Source: a bacterium (GTDB lineage Bacteria; Bacteroidota; Bacteroidia; Cytophagales; Cyclobacteriaceae). Taken from it: a stretch of DNA of 64,000 nt. Location: assembly GCA_024743255.1 (NCBI GenBank), contig JANSWY010000009.1:50284-114283 (forward strand). The letters run 5' to 3'. The notes below the pieces were generated by a model. The model was not told where the DNA came from, did not search any database, and saw only the letters and a program-made list of their open reading frames with translations. This document shows, piece by piece, positions 57,028 through 64,000 of this stretch. Position 1 is the first letter of the stretch, and every line of letters starts with the position of its first letter. A program made the position numbers and the translations under genes.

Positions 57028-57533
57028 TGAGCTCTAAAAAAGTCATTATTGTCGGAATGCCCGGAAGTGGAAAGTCCACTCTGGGAAAAGCATTATCGGA
57101 TCACCTAGGTTGGGGGTTCACTGATTTAGATGACCTAATCGAGGAAATAGCTTCAGCTAGAGTAACAGAAATATTTGCTGAGTTTGGGGAATCAAGATTT
57201 AGGGAAATAGAAAAGGAAGCGCTAAAAATTGCAATATCAAAACCTACCAATTGCGTACTTGCAACTGGCGGAGGTACACCATGTTTCTTTGACAATATGG
57301 ATCAAATCTTAAAAAGTGGTGTGTCCATATTCATTGATCCTCCTTTGGAAACCCTCGCATTAAGATTACAAGGAAAAGAAATGGCTAAAAGGCCTTTAAT
57401 TGCAGAAATGGGAGAATCTGATCTTCTAAAATCGATATCCGAAAAATATAATTCCCGTGTCCCTTTTTACGCAAAGGCCAATCACAAAATAAAAGGAGAT
57501 GAATCCATTGAATCCATCTCCCTTTTGGTTTAG
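57027..57533 (+). CDS. aroK: Shikimate kinase
   Basis: A 168-residue P-loop kinase that phosphorylates shikimate in the chorismate pathway. Walker A is GMPGSGKST at 10-18. Shikimate-binding residues are D33 and D35 (TDLDD), R59 (GESRFRE) and the GGG at 81-83. The lid region KRPLIAE and RVPFYAKANH follow. The length is standard. Chorismate made through this pathway feeds PabB. The ATG overlaps the preceding stop (TAATG). The last 40 bases of the gene can fold into a terminator-like hairpin. Confidence 0.95.
   Translation: MSSKKVIIVGMPGSGKSTLGKALSDHLGWGFTDLDDLIEEIASARVTEIFAEFGESRFREIEKEALKIAISKPTNCVLATGGGTPCFFDNMDQILKSGVSIFIDPPLETLALRLQGKEMAKRPLIAEMGESDLLKSISEKYNSRVPFYAKANHKIKGDESIESISLLV
57491..57526. 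terminator. Terminator-like hairpin overlapping the aroK 3' end
   Basis: GGAGATG (57495-57501) pairs with CATCTCC (57515-57521). AAAA/TTTT arms lie outside, separated by one bulged base. It lies inside the last codons of aroK. Read on the minus strand it is followed by TTTTATTTT, so it may terminate the porin gene ending at 57550 as well. Confidence 0.55.
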
Positions 57534-57549
57534 TAGATTATGATGTTCT

Positions 57550-59079
57550 TTAGAAGTTGAAACCTAAAGTAAACATCAATTTAGTATCGTCAAATTTAGT
57601 CTCTATTTCCGGCTGACTATTATCTACAGTAGTATATGGTGAATAGAATTCTTTAGATGAAGTAGTTACCACACCAAGATCTACAAAATATTTCTTCTGC
57701 CTCAATCCAACTCCAAATGTGATACTTTCATTTGCTCTCTTTAAATCACTATCATATGGATTTGGCATATAAGAATAACCACCTCTAAACCTAAACATAT
57801 CCAATCTGTACTCACCTCCAACTCTGTAATTAACCACAGATCTATAAAGGCTTGCTATTTCATCATTATCAGCATTCACCGAGAAATCATCCGACCGTAA
57901 TCTAGAGCTTCCATAATCCACAAACTCAACATCTCCCGAAATAAAACCATGCTTCCCAACAAACACAGTTGTTCCTACATTCAATTTCGCAGGTGTTCTA
58001 AGATTATAATTTGAAGTCAAAATATCACTTTCAAAACTGTAATTACCTGCTTCAACAAATGTGTCACCAACAGTAAAATCCTGAAAGTAATTACTTGATA
58101 ACCTGAAATTACTCTCCTCAGTCATGGTATAAAATGTTGGTGTCACATAACTCACTCCTACTGTCAGGTATTTAATTGGTCTGAAAATCATCCCAAAAGT
58201 TCCGTTAACACCATTCCCTGTAATATCTAATTCATCTCTTAGATTAACACGATCAAGGATATCATCAGAAACATTGTCATTAAAAATGAAAAATTCACTC
58301 TCAGTATAATTCCTGATTTGTTCGTATCTCATTGTCACAAATCCAATAGAAGCCCCAAAATAAAGCTTGTCATTGTAATTTGCTCCCGCACTAAAATTCC
58401 ATTGATACTGAGAACCCGATCTATTGATAGTCTCCTCCTGTAATGGGTATGAATACACCTCATTATCATTACCATCTAACCCAATAAAGTTGACTGGATC
58501 ATAGAATAAAAGCTCTCCATTATCCTCAAATGGATTTAGTAAATACTGATCATAAGCCGCAAAAGCTAAGTCACCCATTGCTCCTGGAGCCAAATTTCCC
58601 GCTTGATCCTGGAATGAAAATAGAATTGAACTGAAGTCGTTATACCCACTATAACTTATCTCATCATTAAAATCATTGATCTTATTTAATGTAATTGCGA
58701 ACGAAGCTGATTTCAGACCACCACTTTTGTTTATTTGATTATTAAATACAATTCCAATATTCCCTATATCAAAGTTATTTTGAAAGGTCTCATTTTTTGA
58801 ATCTGCATTAAATACCGATGAACTATTCTGGAAATTCAGGCCAGGAGTAAAAGAAAATTCCGATCTGTTATAAAAACCAAGCCCTGCAGGATTTGAACCT
58901 GCAGAGCTAATATCTCCTCCCAATGAAACCTGCGCCCCACCAAGAGATTGTATCCTTGTTGACCCACCAAAGGTCGTTCTGCCAAAAAGTAATGCATCAT
59001 TGTAGTATCCAAATTGAGCATTAGCTTCACTAAAAATTAGGCATATTATTGCTGCGCTAAATAAGATTAGCTTTTTCAT
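57550..59079 (-). CDS. OmpP1/FadL-family outer-membrane protein
   Basis: A 509-residue outer-membrane barrel. The signal peptide ends near residue 21 (EANAQ). The start of the mature protein (FGYYNDALLFGRTTFGGSTRIQSLGGAQ, then SSAGSNPAGLGFYNRSEF) carries the NPAGL plug motif of the FadL/OmpP1 group. Beta-strand patterns continue to the last residue (KLMFTLGFNF, ending in F). It probably lets hydrophobic compounds pass the outer membrane; the substrate is unknown. It is 36 bases downstream of the GW/SR-rich gene on the same strand. Confidence 0.88.
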   Translation of the reverse strand: MKKLILFSAAIICLIFSEANAQFGYYNDALLFGRTTFGGSTRIQSLGGAQVSLGGDISSAGSNPAGLGFYNRSEFSFTPGLNFQNSSSVFNADSKNETFQNNFDIGNIGIVFNNQINKSGGLKSASFAITLNKINDFNDEISYSGYNDFSSILFSFQDQAGNLAPGAMGDLAFAAYDQYLLNPFEDNGELLFYDPVNFIGLDGNDNEVYSYPLQEETINRSGSQYQWNFSAGANYNDKLYFGASIGFVTMRYEQIRNYTESEFFIFNDNVSDDILDRVNLRDELDITGNGVNGTFGMIFRPIKYLTVGVSYVTPTFYTMTEESNFRLSSNYFQDFTVGDTFVEAGNYSFESDILTSNYNLRTPAKLNVGTTVFVGKHGFISGDVEFVDYGSSRLRSDDFSVNADNDEIASLYRSVVNYRVGGEYRLDMFRFRGGYSYMPNPYDSDLKRANESITFGVGLRQKKYFVDLGVVTTSSKEFYSPYTTVDNSQPEIETKFDDTKLMFTLGFNF

Positions 59080-59115
59080 GTTAGTGTATTATGAGTATTT
59101 TGTAATTAGTATTGA

Positions 59116-60609
59116 TTAGTTTCTACCTGATCTTCCACCTCGGCTACTACTTCCAGAAGACCTCCCACTTGAAGAAGACCTTCCTGATGACGATGAAGAT
59201 CCTCTACTACCTGATGATCTATAGCTACTTCCTGATGATCTTGAAGAACCTCTGCTTCCTGAAGACTTATAACTTCCACTTGATCTGCTACTACCTGATG
59301 ATCTGTAGCTGCTTCCTGAAGATCTCCCAGAAGACCTACTCCCAGAAGACCTGTAACTTCCTGAAGATCGGTTACTACTTCCGCTTGATCTATAACTTCC
59401 ACTTGACCTTGAAGAACCTCTGCTTCCTGAAGAATAAGAACCTGAACTTCTACTAGATCCTCTTGAAGTACCATTTGAATATCTAGAACTTGATTCTCTA
59501 TTACCACTTCTCGAATTAGAGTATGTTCCATTTCTACTTGGTGTAGAACTACTGTTATTATATCTTCCTGATCTTGAATTAGAAGACCCAGAATAAGTTC
59601 CTGATCTAGTTGATCCAGTGTTGCCCGAACTCCTTACTCTACCAGAACTTGAAGAAGAATTTCCTGAGTAAGTCGTTCTTGTCCCTCTTGTCCCTGAAGA
59701 ATATGTTCTCGAGGTACTATTTGCAGCAACAGTCCTGCTATTTCTCGTCGTTCTTGTAGTAGCATACCTTCCAGAAGAGTTAAGATCACTCTCTGATCTT
59801 CCATATGCCCTATTTGATCTACCCCTGGTTTCAACTCTTGAAGAACTGGATGTAGAAGCTACTCTGGATCTTCTACCACTGTTCACAGCATAAGTACCTC
59901 TACTATATCTGGAACCTCTATATCTTGCTCTTTCATTTCTGGAGTAAAATCCTCCATTATATCCATTGTACACTACTACTCCTCTGCCATAGAAGCCATA
60001 TCCTCCGTACCAAGGTGATGGGCACCAGCCTACACCTCTCCAGCCACCGCCCCAGCCATAGCCCCATCCAGCTCCCCAGCCGTAACCCCAGCCAGGTCCC
60101 CAGCCATTCCATCCCCAATATGGGTCATACCAAGGGTCGTACCAGCCGCCTCCCCAGCCCCATCCGATAGATACATTAAAACCAGGTCTCCATCTGTTGC
60201 CCCAGCCCCAGTTGTTACCCCAGCCCCAATCGTTATATGGGTTGCCCCAACTATCATAATAGTAGTTATTAACTATTGTAGGGCTTGTTTGTGGTGCCAC
60301 AGTAGATAAACTGTTATTGTTATTATCATAATCAATAAGTCCATCAGGGTTCAATGTATCAAGTACATAATCAGAAGTATACTTCTGTAATCCTGTTGAG
60401 CCTAAAGTACTTTGTTGATACTTTCCACCTAATTGATTTTTGGTTTGACTTGAAGGTTGCTGAATTTGAAGCTCTTTTTGAAGCTCTTCTTCTGCGTTTC
60501 TATCATCCGAATTGAAATACAAATCATCATACTCCTGTGAGTATGCACCCGCCGCAACTAAAAGAAGAATAATACTTAGTAAACTTATTTTTTTGAGAGC
60601 TTCCATCAT
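59116..60609 (-). CDS. Exported Trp/Gly-rich then Ser/Arg/Gly-rich low-complexity protein
   Basis: A 497-residue protein from the ATG at 60609, which opens a good signal peptide (KKISLLSIILLLVAAGAYSQ); a longer frame to 60693 is less likely. Residues about 24-118 are acidic and Gln/Asn-rich. Residues about 120-212 are packed with Trp, Gly and Tyr (WGWGNNWGWGNRW, then YGWGAGWGYGWGGGW). The remaining 270 residues are almost only Ser, Arg, Gly, Thr and Tyr in RSSGSYRSSGS-like repeats. No enzymatic motif is seen. A surface, matrix or RNA-binding role is speculation. It is divergent from proS. Confidence 0.72.
   Translation of the reverse strand: MMEALKKISLLSIILLLVAAGAYSQEYDDLYFNSDDRNAEEELQKELQIQQPSSQTKNQLGGKYQQSTLGSTGLQKYTSDYVLDTLNPDGLIDYDNNNNSLSTVAPQTSPTIVNNYYYDSWGNPYNDWGWGNNWGWGNRWRPGFNVSIGWGWGGGWYDPWYDPYWGWNGWGPGWGYGWGAGWGYGWGGGWRGVGWCPSPWYGGYGFYGRGVVVYNGYNGGFYSRNERARYRGSRYSRGTYAVNSGRRSRVASTSSSSRVETRGRSNRAYGRSESDLNSSGRYATTRTTRNSRTVAANSTSRTYSSGTRGTRTTYSGNSSSSSGRVRSSGNTGSTRSGTYSGSSNSRSGRYNNSSSTPSRNGTYSNSRSGNRESSSRYSNGTSRGSSRSSGSYSSGSRGSSRSSGSYRSSGSSNRSSGSYRSSGSRSSGRSSGSSYRSSGSSRSSGSYKSSGSRGSSRSSGSSYRSSGSRGSSSSSGRSSSSGRSSGSSSRGGRSGRN
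59130..59480. repeat. Tandemly repetitive coding DNA of the Ser/Arg-rich tail
   Basis: Short imperfect units such as CTTCCTGATGATCT and CTTCCTGAAGATC recur many times in this stretch. They encode repeated RSSGS/SGSYRSSGS tracts on the minus strand. The units are in-frame and degenerate, which suggests growth by slippage or unequal crossing over. Repeat number may vary between strains. Confidence 0.7.
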
Positions 60610-60695
60610 TACCACTTTTATTATTAAATAAATATAACTGCTTAATAGTTCATTAAGTTGTTTATCAATCAAAAACTTATATTTGTGAACCATTT

Positions 60696-60721
60696 ACACA
60701 TGTGTTATAGCAATTACTATA
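60696..60721. promoter_or_regulatory. Two adjoining palindromes in the proS divergent region
   Basis: ACACATGTGT (60696-60705) is a perfect 10-base palindrome. It abuts TATAGCAATTACTATA (60706-60721), an inverted repeat with 7 of 8 pairs matched. They lie in the 138-bp gap between proS and the GW/SR-rich gene and could be operators for either. No regulator is assigned. Confidence 0.35.
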
Positions 60722-60747
60722 CCAAAATTTAAATTAGGAATAAAAAT

Positions 60748-62226
60748 ATGAGCAAAGGATTACCAAAAAGAAGTGAAAATTACTCTGAATGGTACAACGA
60801 ACTGGTAAAAAAGGCCGACTTAGCTGAAAATTCAGCTGTTCGAGGCTGCATGGTAATCAAACCATACGGTTTCGCCATCTGGGAAAAGATGCAACAAGAA
60901 TTAGACCGAATGTTCAAAGAAACTGGTCATCAAAATGCATACTTCCCCCTTTTTGTTCCTAAAAGTTTATTTGAGGCAGAAGAACAAAACGCAGAAGGCT
61001 TTGCGAAAGAATGCGCAGTAGTAACACACTATAGACTAACAAACGATCCCGATAATAAATCAAAACTAATTGTAGACCCAAAAGCAAGACTCGAAGAAGA
61101 ACTTGTTGTTAGACCTACAAGTGAAGCTGTGATTTGGAATACTTATAAAAATTGGATCCAATCATACAGAGACTTACCATTATTAATAAATCAATGGGCC
61201 AACGTAGTTAGATGGGAAATGAGAACTAGGCTGTTCCTTAGAACTGCAGAATTCCTATGGCAGGAAGGCCACACCGCTCACGCAACAAAAGATGAAGCTA
61301 TAACTGAAACCAAACAAATGTTGGACGTCTACGCCCAGTTCGTAGAAGAGTTCATGGGAGTTAAAGTGCTGAAAGGCCAGAAAACCGAAAGTGAAAAATT
61401 TGCCGGAGCTGTTGATACATTATGTATTGAAGCAATGATGCAAGATGGTAAAGCATTACAAGCTGGAACATCCCATTTCTTAGGACAGAACTTCGCAGAA
61501 GCCTTTGATGTGAAATTCTCAAACAATGAGGGTAAACTAGAATATGTCTGGGGAACTTCATGGGGAGTTTCTACAAGATTGATGGGAGCCCTTATTATGG
61601 CTCATTCTGACGATCAGGGACTAGTTCTTCCTCCAAAATTGGCGCCAATCCAGGTTGTAATTGTTCCAATCTTTAAGGGAGATGATCAACTAAAACAGAT
61701 TTCTGAAAAAGCTGATACCATAACAAAAGAATTAAGGTCCAAAGGAATCAGTGTGAAGTATGATGACAGATCAACACATAAACCAGGCTGGAAATTCGCG
61801 GAATATGAGCTAAAAGGAGTTCCTCTAAGAATTGCAATTGGTCCAAAAGACATGGAAAATGGAACAGTCGAACTAGCAAGAAGAGATACTAAAGAAAAAA
61901 CAGTACTCCAGTTGGAAGAAGCGGTTGCAAAAATTCCAGAATTACTAGAAACGATGCAAGCAGAGATTTTCAACAGATCAAAAGAATTCACGTCCTCAAA
62001 TACTCATGAAACTGACTCTTGGGATGAATTCAAAGATATCATTGAAAATAAAGGAGGATTTGTAAGTGCTCATTGGGATGGAACAGCAGAAACTGAAGAT
62101 AAAATTAAAGAGCTCACTAAGGCAACAATTAGATGCATTCCTTTTGATGGCGATAAAACTTCTGGAAAATGTATTCTTACCGGAAACCCATCATCACAAA
62201 GAGTGATTTTTGCTAAAGCATATTAG
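60748..62226 (+). CDS. proS: Proline-tRNA ligase (archaeal/eukaryal-type)
   Basis: A 492-residue class II aminoacyl-tRNA synthetase. It lacks the editing insertion of the roughly 570-residue bacterial type and has the short form opening with [18 protein letters not shown]. Class II blocks are [13 protein letters not shown], then [16 protein letters not shown], then [28 protein letters not shown] as motif 3. An anticodon-binding domain ([12 protein letters not shown]...) follows, with a C-terminal zinc-type domain near the end ([18 protein letters not shown]). It attaches proline to its tRNA. Its last codons precede the NfeD gene start by 25 bases. Confidence 0.96.
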   Translation: MSKGLPKRSENYSEWYNELVKKADLAENSAVRGCMVIKPYGFAIWEKMQQELDRMFKETGHQNAYFPLFVPKSLFEAEEQNAEGFAKECAVVTHYRLTNDPDNKSKLIVDPKARLEEELVVRPTSEAVIWNTYKNWIQSYRDLPLLINQWANVVRWEMRTRLFLRTAEFLWQEGHTAHATKDEAITETKQMLDVYAQFVEEFMGVKVLKGQKTESEKFAGAVDTLCIEAMMQDGKALQAGTSHFLGQNFAEAFDVKFSNNEGKLEYVWGTSWGVSTRLMGALIMAHSDDQGLVLPPKLAPIQVVIVPIFKGDDQLKQISEKADTITKELRSKGISVKYDDRSTHKPGWKFAEYELKGVPLRIAIGPKDMENGTVELARRDTKEKTVLQLEEAVAKIPELLETMQAEIFNRSKEFTSSNTHETDSWDEFKDIIENKGGFVSAHWDGTAETEDKIKELTKATIRCIPFDGDKTSGKCILTGNPSSQRVIFAKAY

Positions 62227-62251
62227 TGCAATTACTTATATTACGGTAGAA

Positions 62252-62716
62252 ATGGAATGGATCATCGTCATCGGTTTAATACTCTTCGGATTAGGTCTTC
62301 TGATAGTTGAAATACTATTTGTTCCTGGCACTACTGTGGTAGGAATTGCTGGTTTTTTATTTGAAATAGGGGGTATCTATCTGTCCTATGACTACTTTGG
62401 AACATTTACTGGAAATAGTGTTCTAATAGTGACATTTATAATCTCTATTACAATTATAATAGTAACATTCAAAGCTGGTTTATGGCAGAAGCTTTCGTTG
62501 AAAGAAGAAAATACAGCAAAAGTGAACGAAGGATCCTTAAAAGAATTAAACGTTGGCGATGAAGGGATTACCTTATCATCTCTAAAACCAATAGGTAAAG
62601 CACTTTTCCATGACAATGAATTTGAAGTCAGAACAGACGGCGAATTCCTTTACAATAATGTAAAAGTAGTGATCAAAAAGATCCAGGAAAATAAAATAAT
62701 CGTTGAACCAATTTAA
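62252..62716 (+). CDS. NfeD-family membrane protein
   Basis: A 154-residue protein, taking the ATG at 62252 because it opens directly on the first membrane helix; a frame from 62210 would overlap proS. Three hydrophobic segments lie at about 3-22, 27-45 and 55-72. A C-terminal OB-fold follows at about 95-154 (LNVGDEGITLSSLKPIGKALF, then VKVVIKKIQENKIIVEPI). There is no ClpP-like protease domain, so this is the short NfeD1b type that accompanies FloA-like proteins. floA starts 9 bases later, supporting a shared membrane-microdomain role. Confidence 0.88.
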   Translation: MEWIIVIGLILFGLGLLIVEILFVPGTTVVGIAGFLFEIGGIYLSYDYFGTFTGNSVLIVTFIISITIIIVTFKAGLWQKLSLKEENTAKVNEGSLKELNVGDEGITLSSLKPIGKALFHDNEFEVRTDGEFLYNNVKVVIKKIQENKIIVEPI

Positions 62717-62725
62717 CTTAATGTG

Positions 62726-63745
62726 ATGGGCAGCCCAATAGTTATTGTCATTATAGTATTTGCAGCAATAGTGCTGTTCTTTGTATTCTTATATTTTGTT
62801 CCAGTAAACCTTTGGATTACAGCAGTATTCTCCAATGTCAAAGTAAGTCTGGTAGAACTTATTTTTATGAGAATTCGTAAAGTTCCACCTTCAATCATAG
62901 TCAATTCCCTGATTACTGCGACAAAAGCAGGTTTAACTATTGCTGAAGATGCAGGAGACATCAGACGTCCATTGAAGACACAAGAACTAGAAACTCACTA
63001 CCTCGCTGGAGGTAACGTCCCTCAAGTAATTAAAGCATTAATATCTGCAGACAAAGCAAACATCAACCTTACATTTAAGCAAGCAACAGCAATTGATCTT
63101 GCAGGTAGAGACGTGTTTGAAGCAGTTCAAATATCTGTAAACCCTAAAGTTATCAACACTCCTTCCGTAGCTGCAGTTGCAGCTGATGGTATACAATTAG
63201 TAGCCAAAGCAAGAGTTACAGTAAGAGCTAATATTCAACAACTAGTGGGAGGAGCTGGTGAAGACACCATCCTTGCAAGAGTTGGAGAAGGTATTGTAAC
63301 ATCTATTGGTTCTGCAGCAACCCACAAGGAAGTTCTCGAAAATCCAGATAAAATTTCAAAACTCGTACTTCAACGAGGATTGGATGCTGGAACCGCCTTT
63401 GAGATACTTTCCATAGATATTGCAGACGTTGATGTAGGAGCCAACATTGGTGCTAAACTTCAAACGGATCAAGCAAGCGCCGACCTCAAAGTAGCTGAAG
63501 CTAAAGCTGAAGAAAGAAGAGCCATGGCAGTTGCAGAAGAACAAGAAATGGTTGCCAAAGCGCAAGAAGCTAGAGCTAAAGTAATAGAAGCAGAAGCAGA
63601 AGTTCCTAAAGCGTTAGCTGAAGCATTCAGAAGTGGTAACTTAGGAATCATGGACTACTACAAATTCCAAAACATCCAGGCCGATACTGAAATGAGAGAA
63701 TCCATTGCTGGTACAGGTTCCACCAAAGGAAAAAAGAAAGAGTAA
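62726..63745 (+). CDS. floA: Flotillin-like protein FloA
   Basis: A 339-residue protein that anchors and organises membrane microdomains. The ATG at 62726 is used (a GTG lies one codon earlier). An N-terminal hydrophobic hairpin covers about residues 3-30. A conserved SPFH-like core follows, then an alanine/glutamate-rich coiled coil at about 250-300 ([20 protein letters not shown]). The length and sequence fit the bacterial FloA (YqfA-type) family rather than FloT. It is the last gene of the proS-nfeD-floA unit, with a terminator 26 bases after the stop. Confidence 0.93.
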   Translation: MGSPIVIVIIVFAAIVLFFVFLYFVPVNLWITAVFSNVKVSLVELIFMRIRKVPPSIIVNSLITATKAGLTIAEDAGDIRRPLKTQELETHYLAGGNVPQVIKALISADKANINLTFKQATAIDLAGRDVFEAVQISVNPKVINTPSVAAVAADGIQLVAKARVTVRANIQQLVGGAGEDTILARVGEGIVTSIGSAATHKEVLENPDKISKLVLQRGLDAGTAFEILSIDIADVDVGANIGAKLQTDQASADLKVAEAKAEERRAMAVAEEQEMVAKAQEARAKVIEAEAEVPKALAEAFRSGNLGIMDYYKFQNIQADTEMRESIAGTGSTKGKKKE

Positions 63746-63771
63746 TTCAGACTCAAACAAGAAATAGTAAG

Positions 63772-63801
63772 AAGCTGTGCATTCTGTGTACAGCTTTTTT
63801 T
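63772..63801 (+). terminator. Terminator of proS-nfeD-floA
   Basis: A 10-bp stem (63772-63781 with 63787-63796, one G-U pair) around loop TTCTG is followed by a run of seven T residues. Confidence 0.88.
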
Positions 63802-63832
63802 AATGTACCTTTCCATCTATCAATTCTTCAAG

Positions 63833-63950
63833 TTGGGCGCCCCAATACGTCTACTTTAAGCCGGCTTGCCGGCCGAAGCTTTAGCGAATGCCGGGCTATC
63901 CGCACTCGCCCCAAAACCCCTAATCCCGTACGGGCTCAAACAATCACTCC
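63833..63950. repeat. GC-rich intergenic element with inverted repeats, cut by the window end
   Basis: After an AT-rich background, this stretch contains TTGGG-CGC-CCCAA (63833-63845), GCCGG-CTTG-CCGGC (63860-63873) and further C/G-rich blocks (GCCGGGCTATCCGC, CCGTACGGG). No gene fits; an 18-codon frame at 63803-63859 is the longest seen by eye. It resembles the kind of dispersed palindromic intergenic repeat found in Bacteroidota genomes. Only one copy lies in this window, so repetition is inferred. Confidence 0.45.
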
Positions 63951-64000
63951 TATCCCTGGCGCAATAGAGCACACTAACAACTAATTCAAGTAAAAACGCC

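Noticed and set aside
58870..58910. tRNA-like phrase (GATTTGAACCTGCAG) resembling the 3' part of a tRNA on the opposite strand
   Set aside because: It lies inside the intact porin coding region, where it encodes the conserved SSAGSNPAGLGF motif. No cloverleaf or acceptor stem surrounds it.
59130..59480. Short repeats suggestive of a CRISPR array
   Set aside because: The units are degenerate, contiguous and in-frame, with no unique spacers and no cas genes nearby.
59106..59834. Long open frames overlapping the Ser/Arg-rich gene in other frames and on the other strand
   Set aside because: They arise from the repetitive, stop-poor coding DNA. They have no plausible start context or protein features, while the chosen frame has a signal peptide.
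63803..63859. An 18-codon frame in the right-edge GC-rich element
   Set aside because: Too short, without context, and located at the start of a hairpin-rich noncoding stretch after a terminator.

Overview
The window looks like a chromosomal segment from a Bacteroidota bacterium, most likely order Cytophagales. The base composition is AT-rich. Many start codons lack a purine-rich ribosome-binding site, and several are TTG. At least one promoter fits the Bacteroidota form TTTG-N19-TAnnTTTG (upstream of atpD). Marker genes support the assignment: SprA (type IX secretion), DUF4249, DUF4292, DUF4837, BT_3928-type DoxX, the two-domain DUF1599 protein, a CdaA next to FolP, and membrane-anchored AraC and LytTR regulators. 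The genus cannot be named from the sequence alone. Nothing indicates a prophage, insertion sequence, CRISPR array, rRNA or tRNA. No gene-free stretch exceeds about 255 bases.

Layout. 1-8.1 kb: a lysophospholipid acyltransferase, then a co-directional set of ABC-2 exporter, gamma-glutamylcyclotransferase-like protein and histidine kinase, then atpD-atpC with promoter and terminator, then an orphan CHASE2 membrane protein. 8.1-10.9 kb: two paralogous lipoproteins in tandem, each preceded by a similar 22-bp inverted repeat, beside a membrane-anchored AraC-type regulator. 11-15.3 kb: a minus-strand group with pabC, pabB, a small membrane protein, an RluA-type pseudouridine synthase and prfC. 15.4-18.8 kb: an unrecognised membrane protein, a LytTR regulator and a secreted serine hydrolase. 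18.9-23.4 kb: dnaK, a secreted protein, a membrane J-domain protein and purU. 23.4-25 kb: a sigma-factor operon with two poorly characterised partners. 25.1-28 kb: a multidomain lipoprotein followed by a DUF4249 lipoprotein.

28-51 kb is mostly minus-strand, and from 51.0 kb down to 28.9 kb it reads as one dense run of envelope and housekeeping genes: enoyl-CoA hydratase, flippase, nucleotidyltransferase, TPR protein, DUF4292, EnvC-like activator, tatA, gatA, MltD-like transglycosylase, DUF4837, maeB, ruvA, sprA, gcvH and vanZ-like, with tonB beyond a short gap. 51-57.5 kb: an SDR threonine dehydrogenase divergent from kbl, then cdaA-folP divergent from a DUF1599-DoxX-aroK operon. 57.5-63.8 kb: an OmpP1/FadL-type porin and a Trp/Gly- then Ser/Arg-rich exported protein, divergent from proS-nfeD-floA. 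The last ~170 bases are a GC-rich, inverted-repeat-bearing stretch unlike the rest.

Functional links include three folate genes (pabB, pabC, folP) with purU. Threonine-to-glycine conversion (SDR dehydrogenase plus Kbl) links to the glycine cleavage H protein. There is a large envelope set: SprA, TatA, TonB, EnvC-like, MltD-like, flippase, FloA/NfeD. I see no convincing new defence or biosynthetic system. The best leads are the duplicated lipoproteins with shared palindromes, the sigma-factor operon with a degenerate flavodoxin-like partner, the DUF4249 protein without a TonB receptor, and the GW/SR-rich exported protein.
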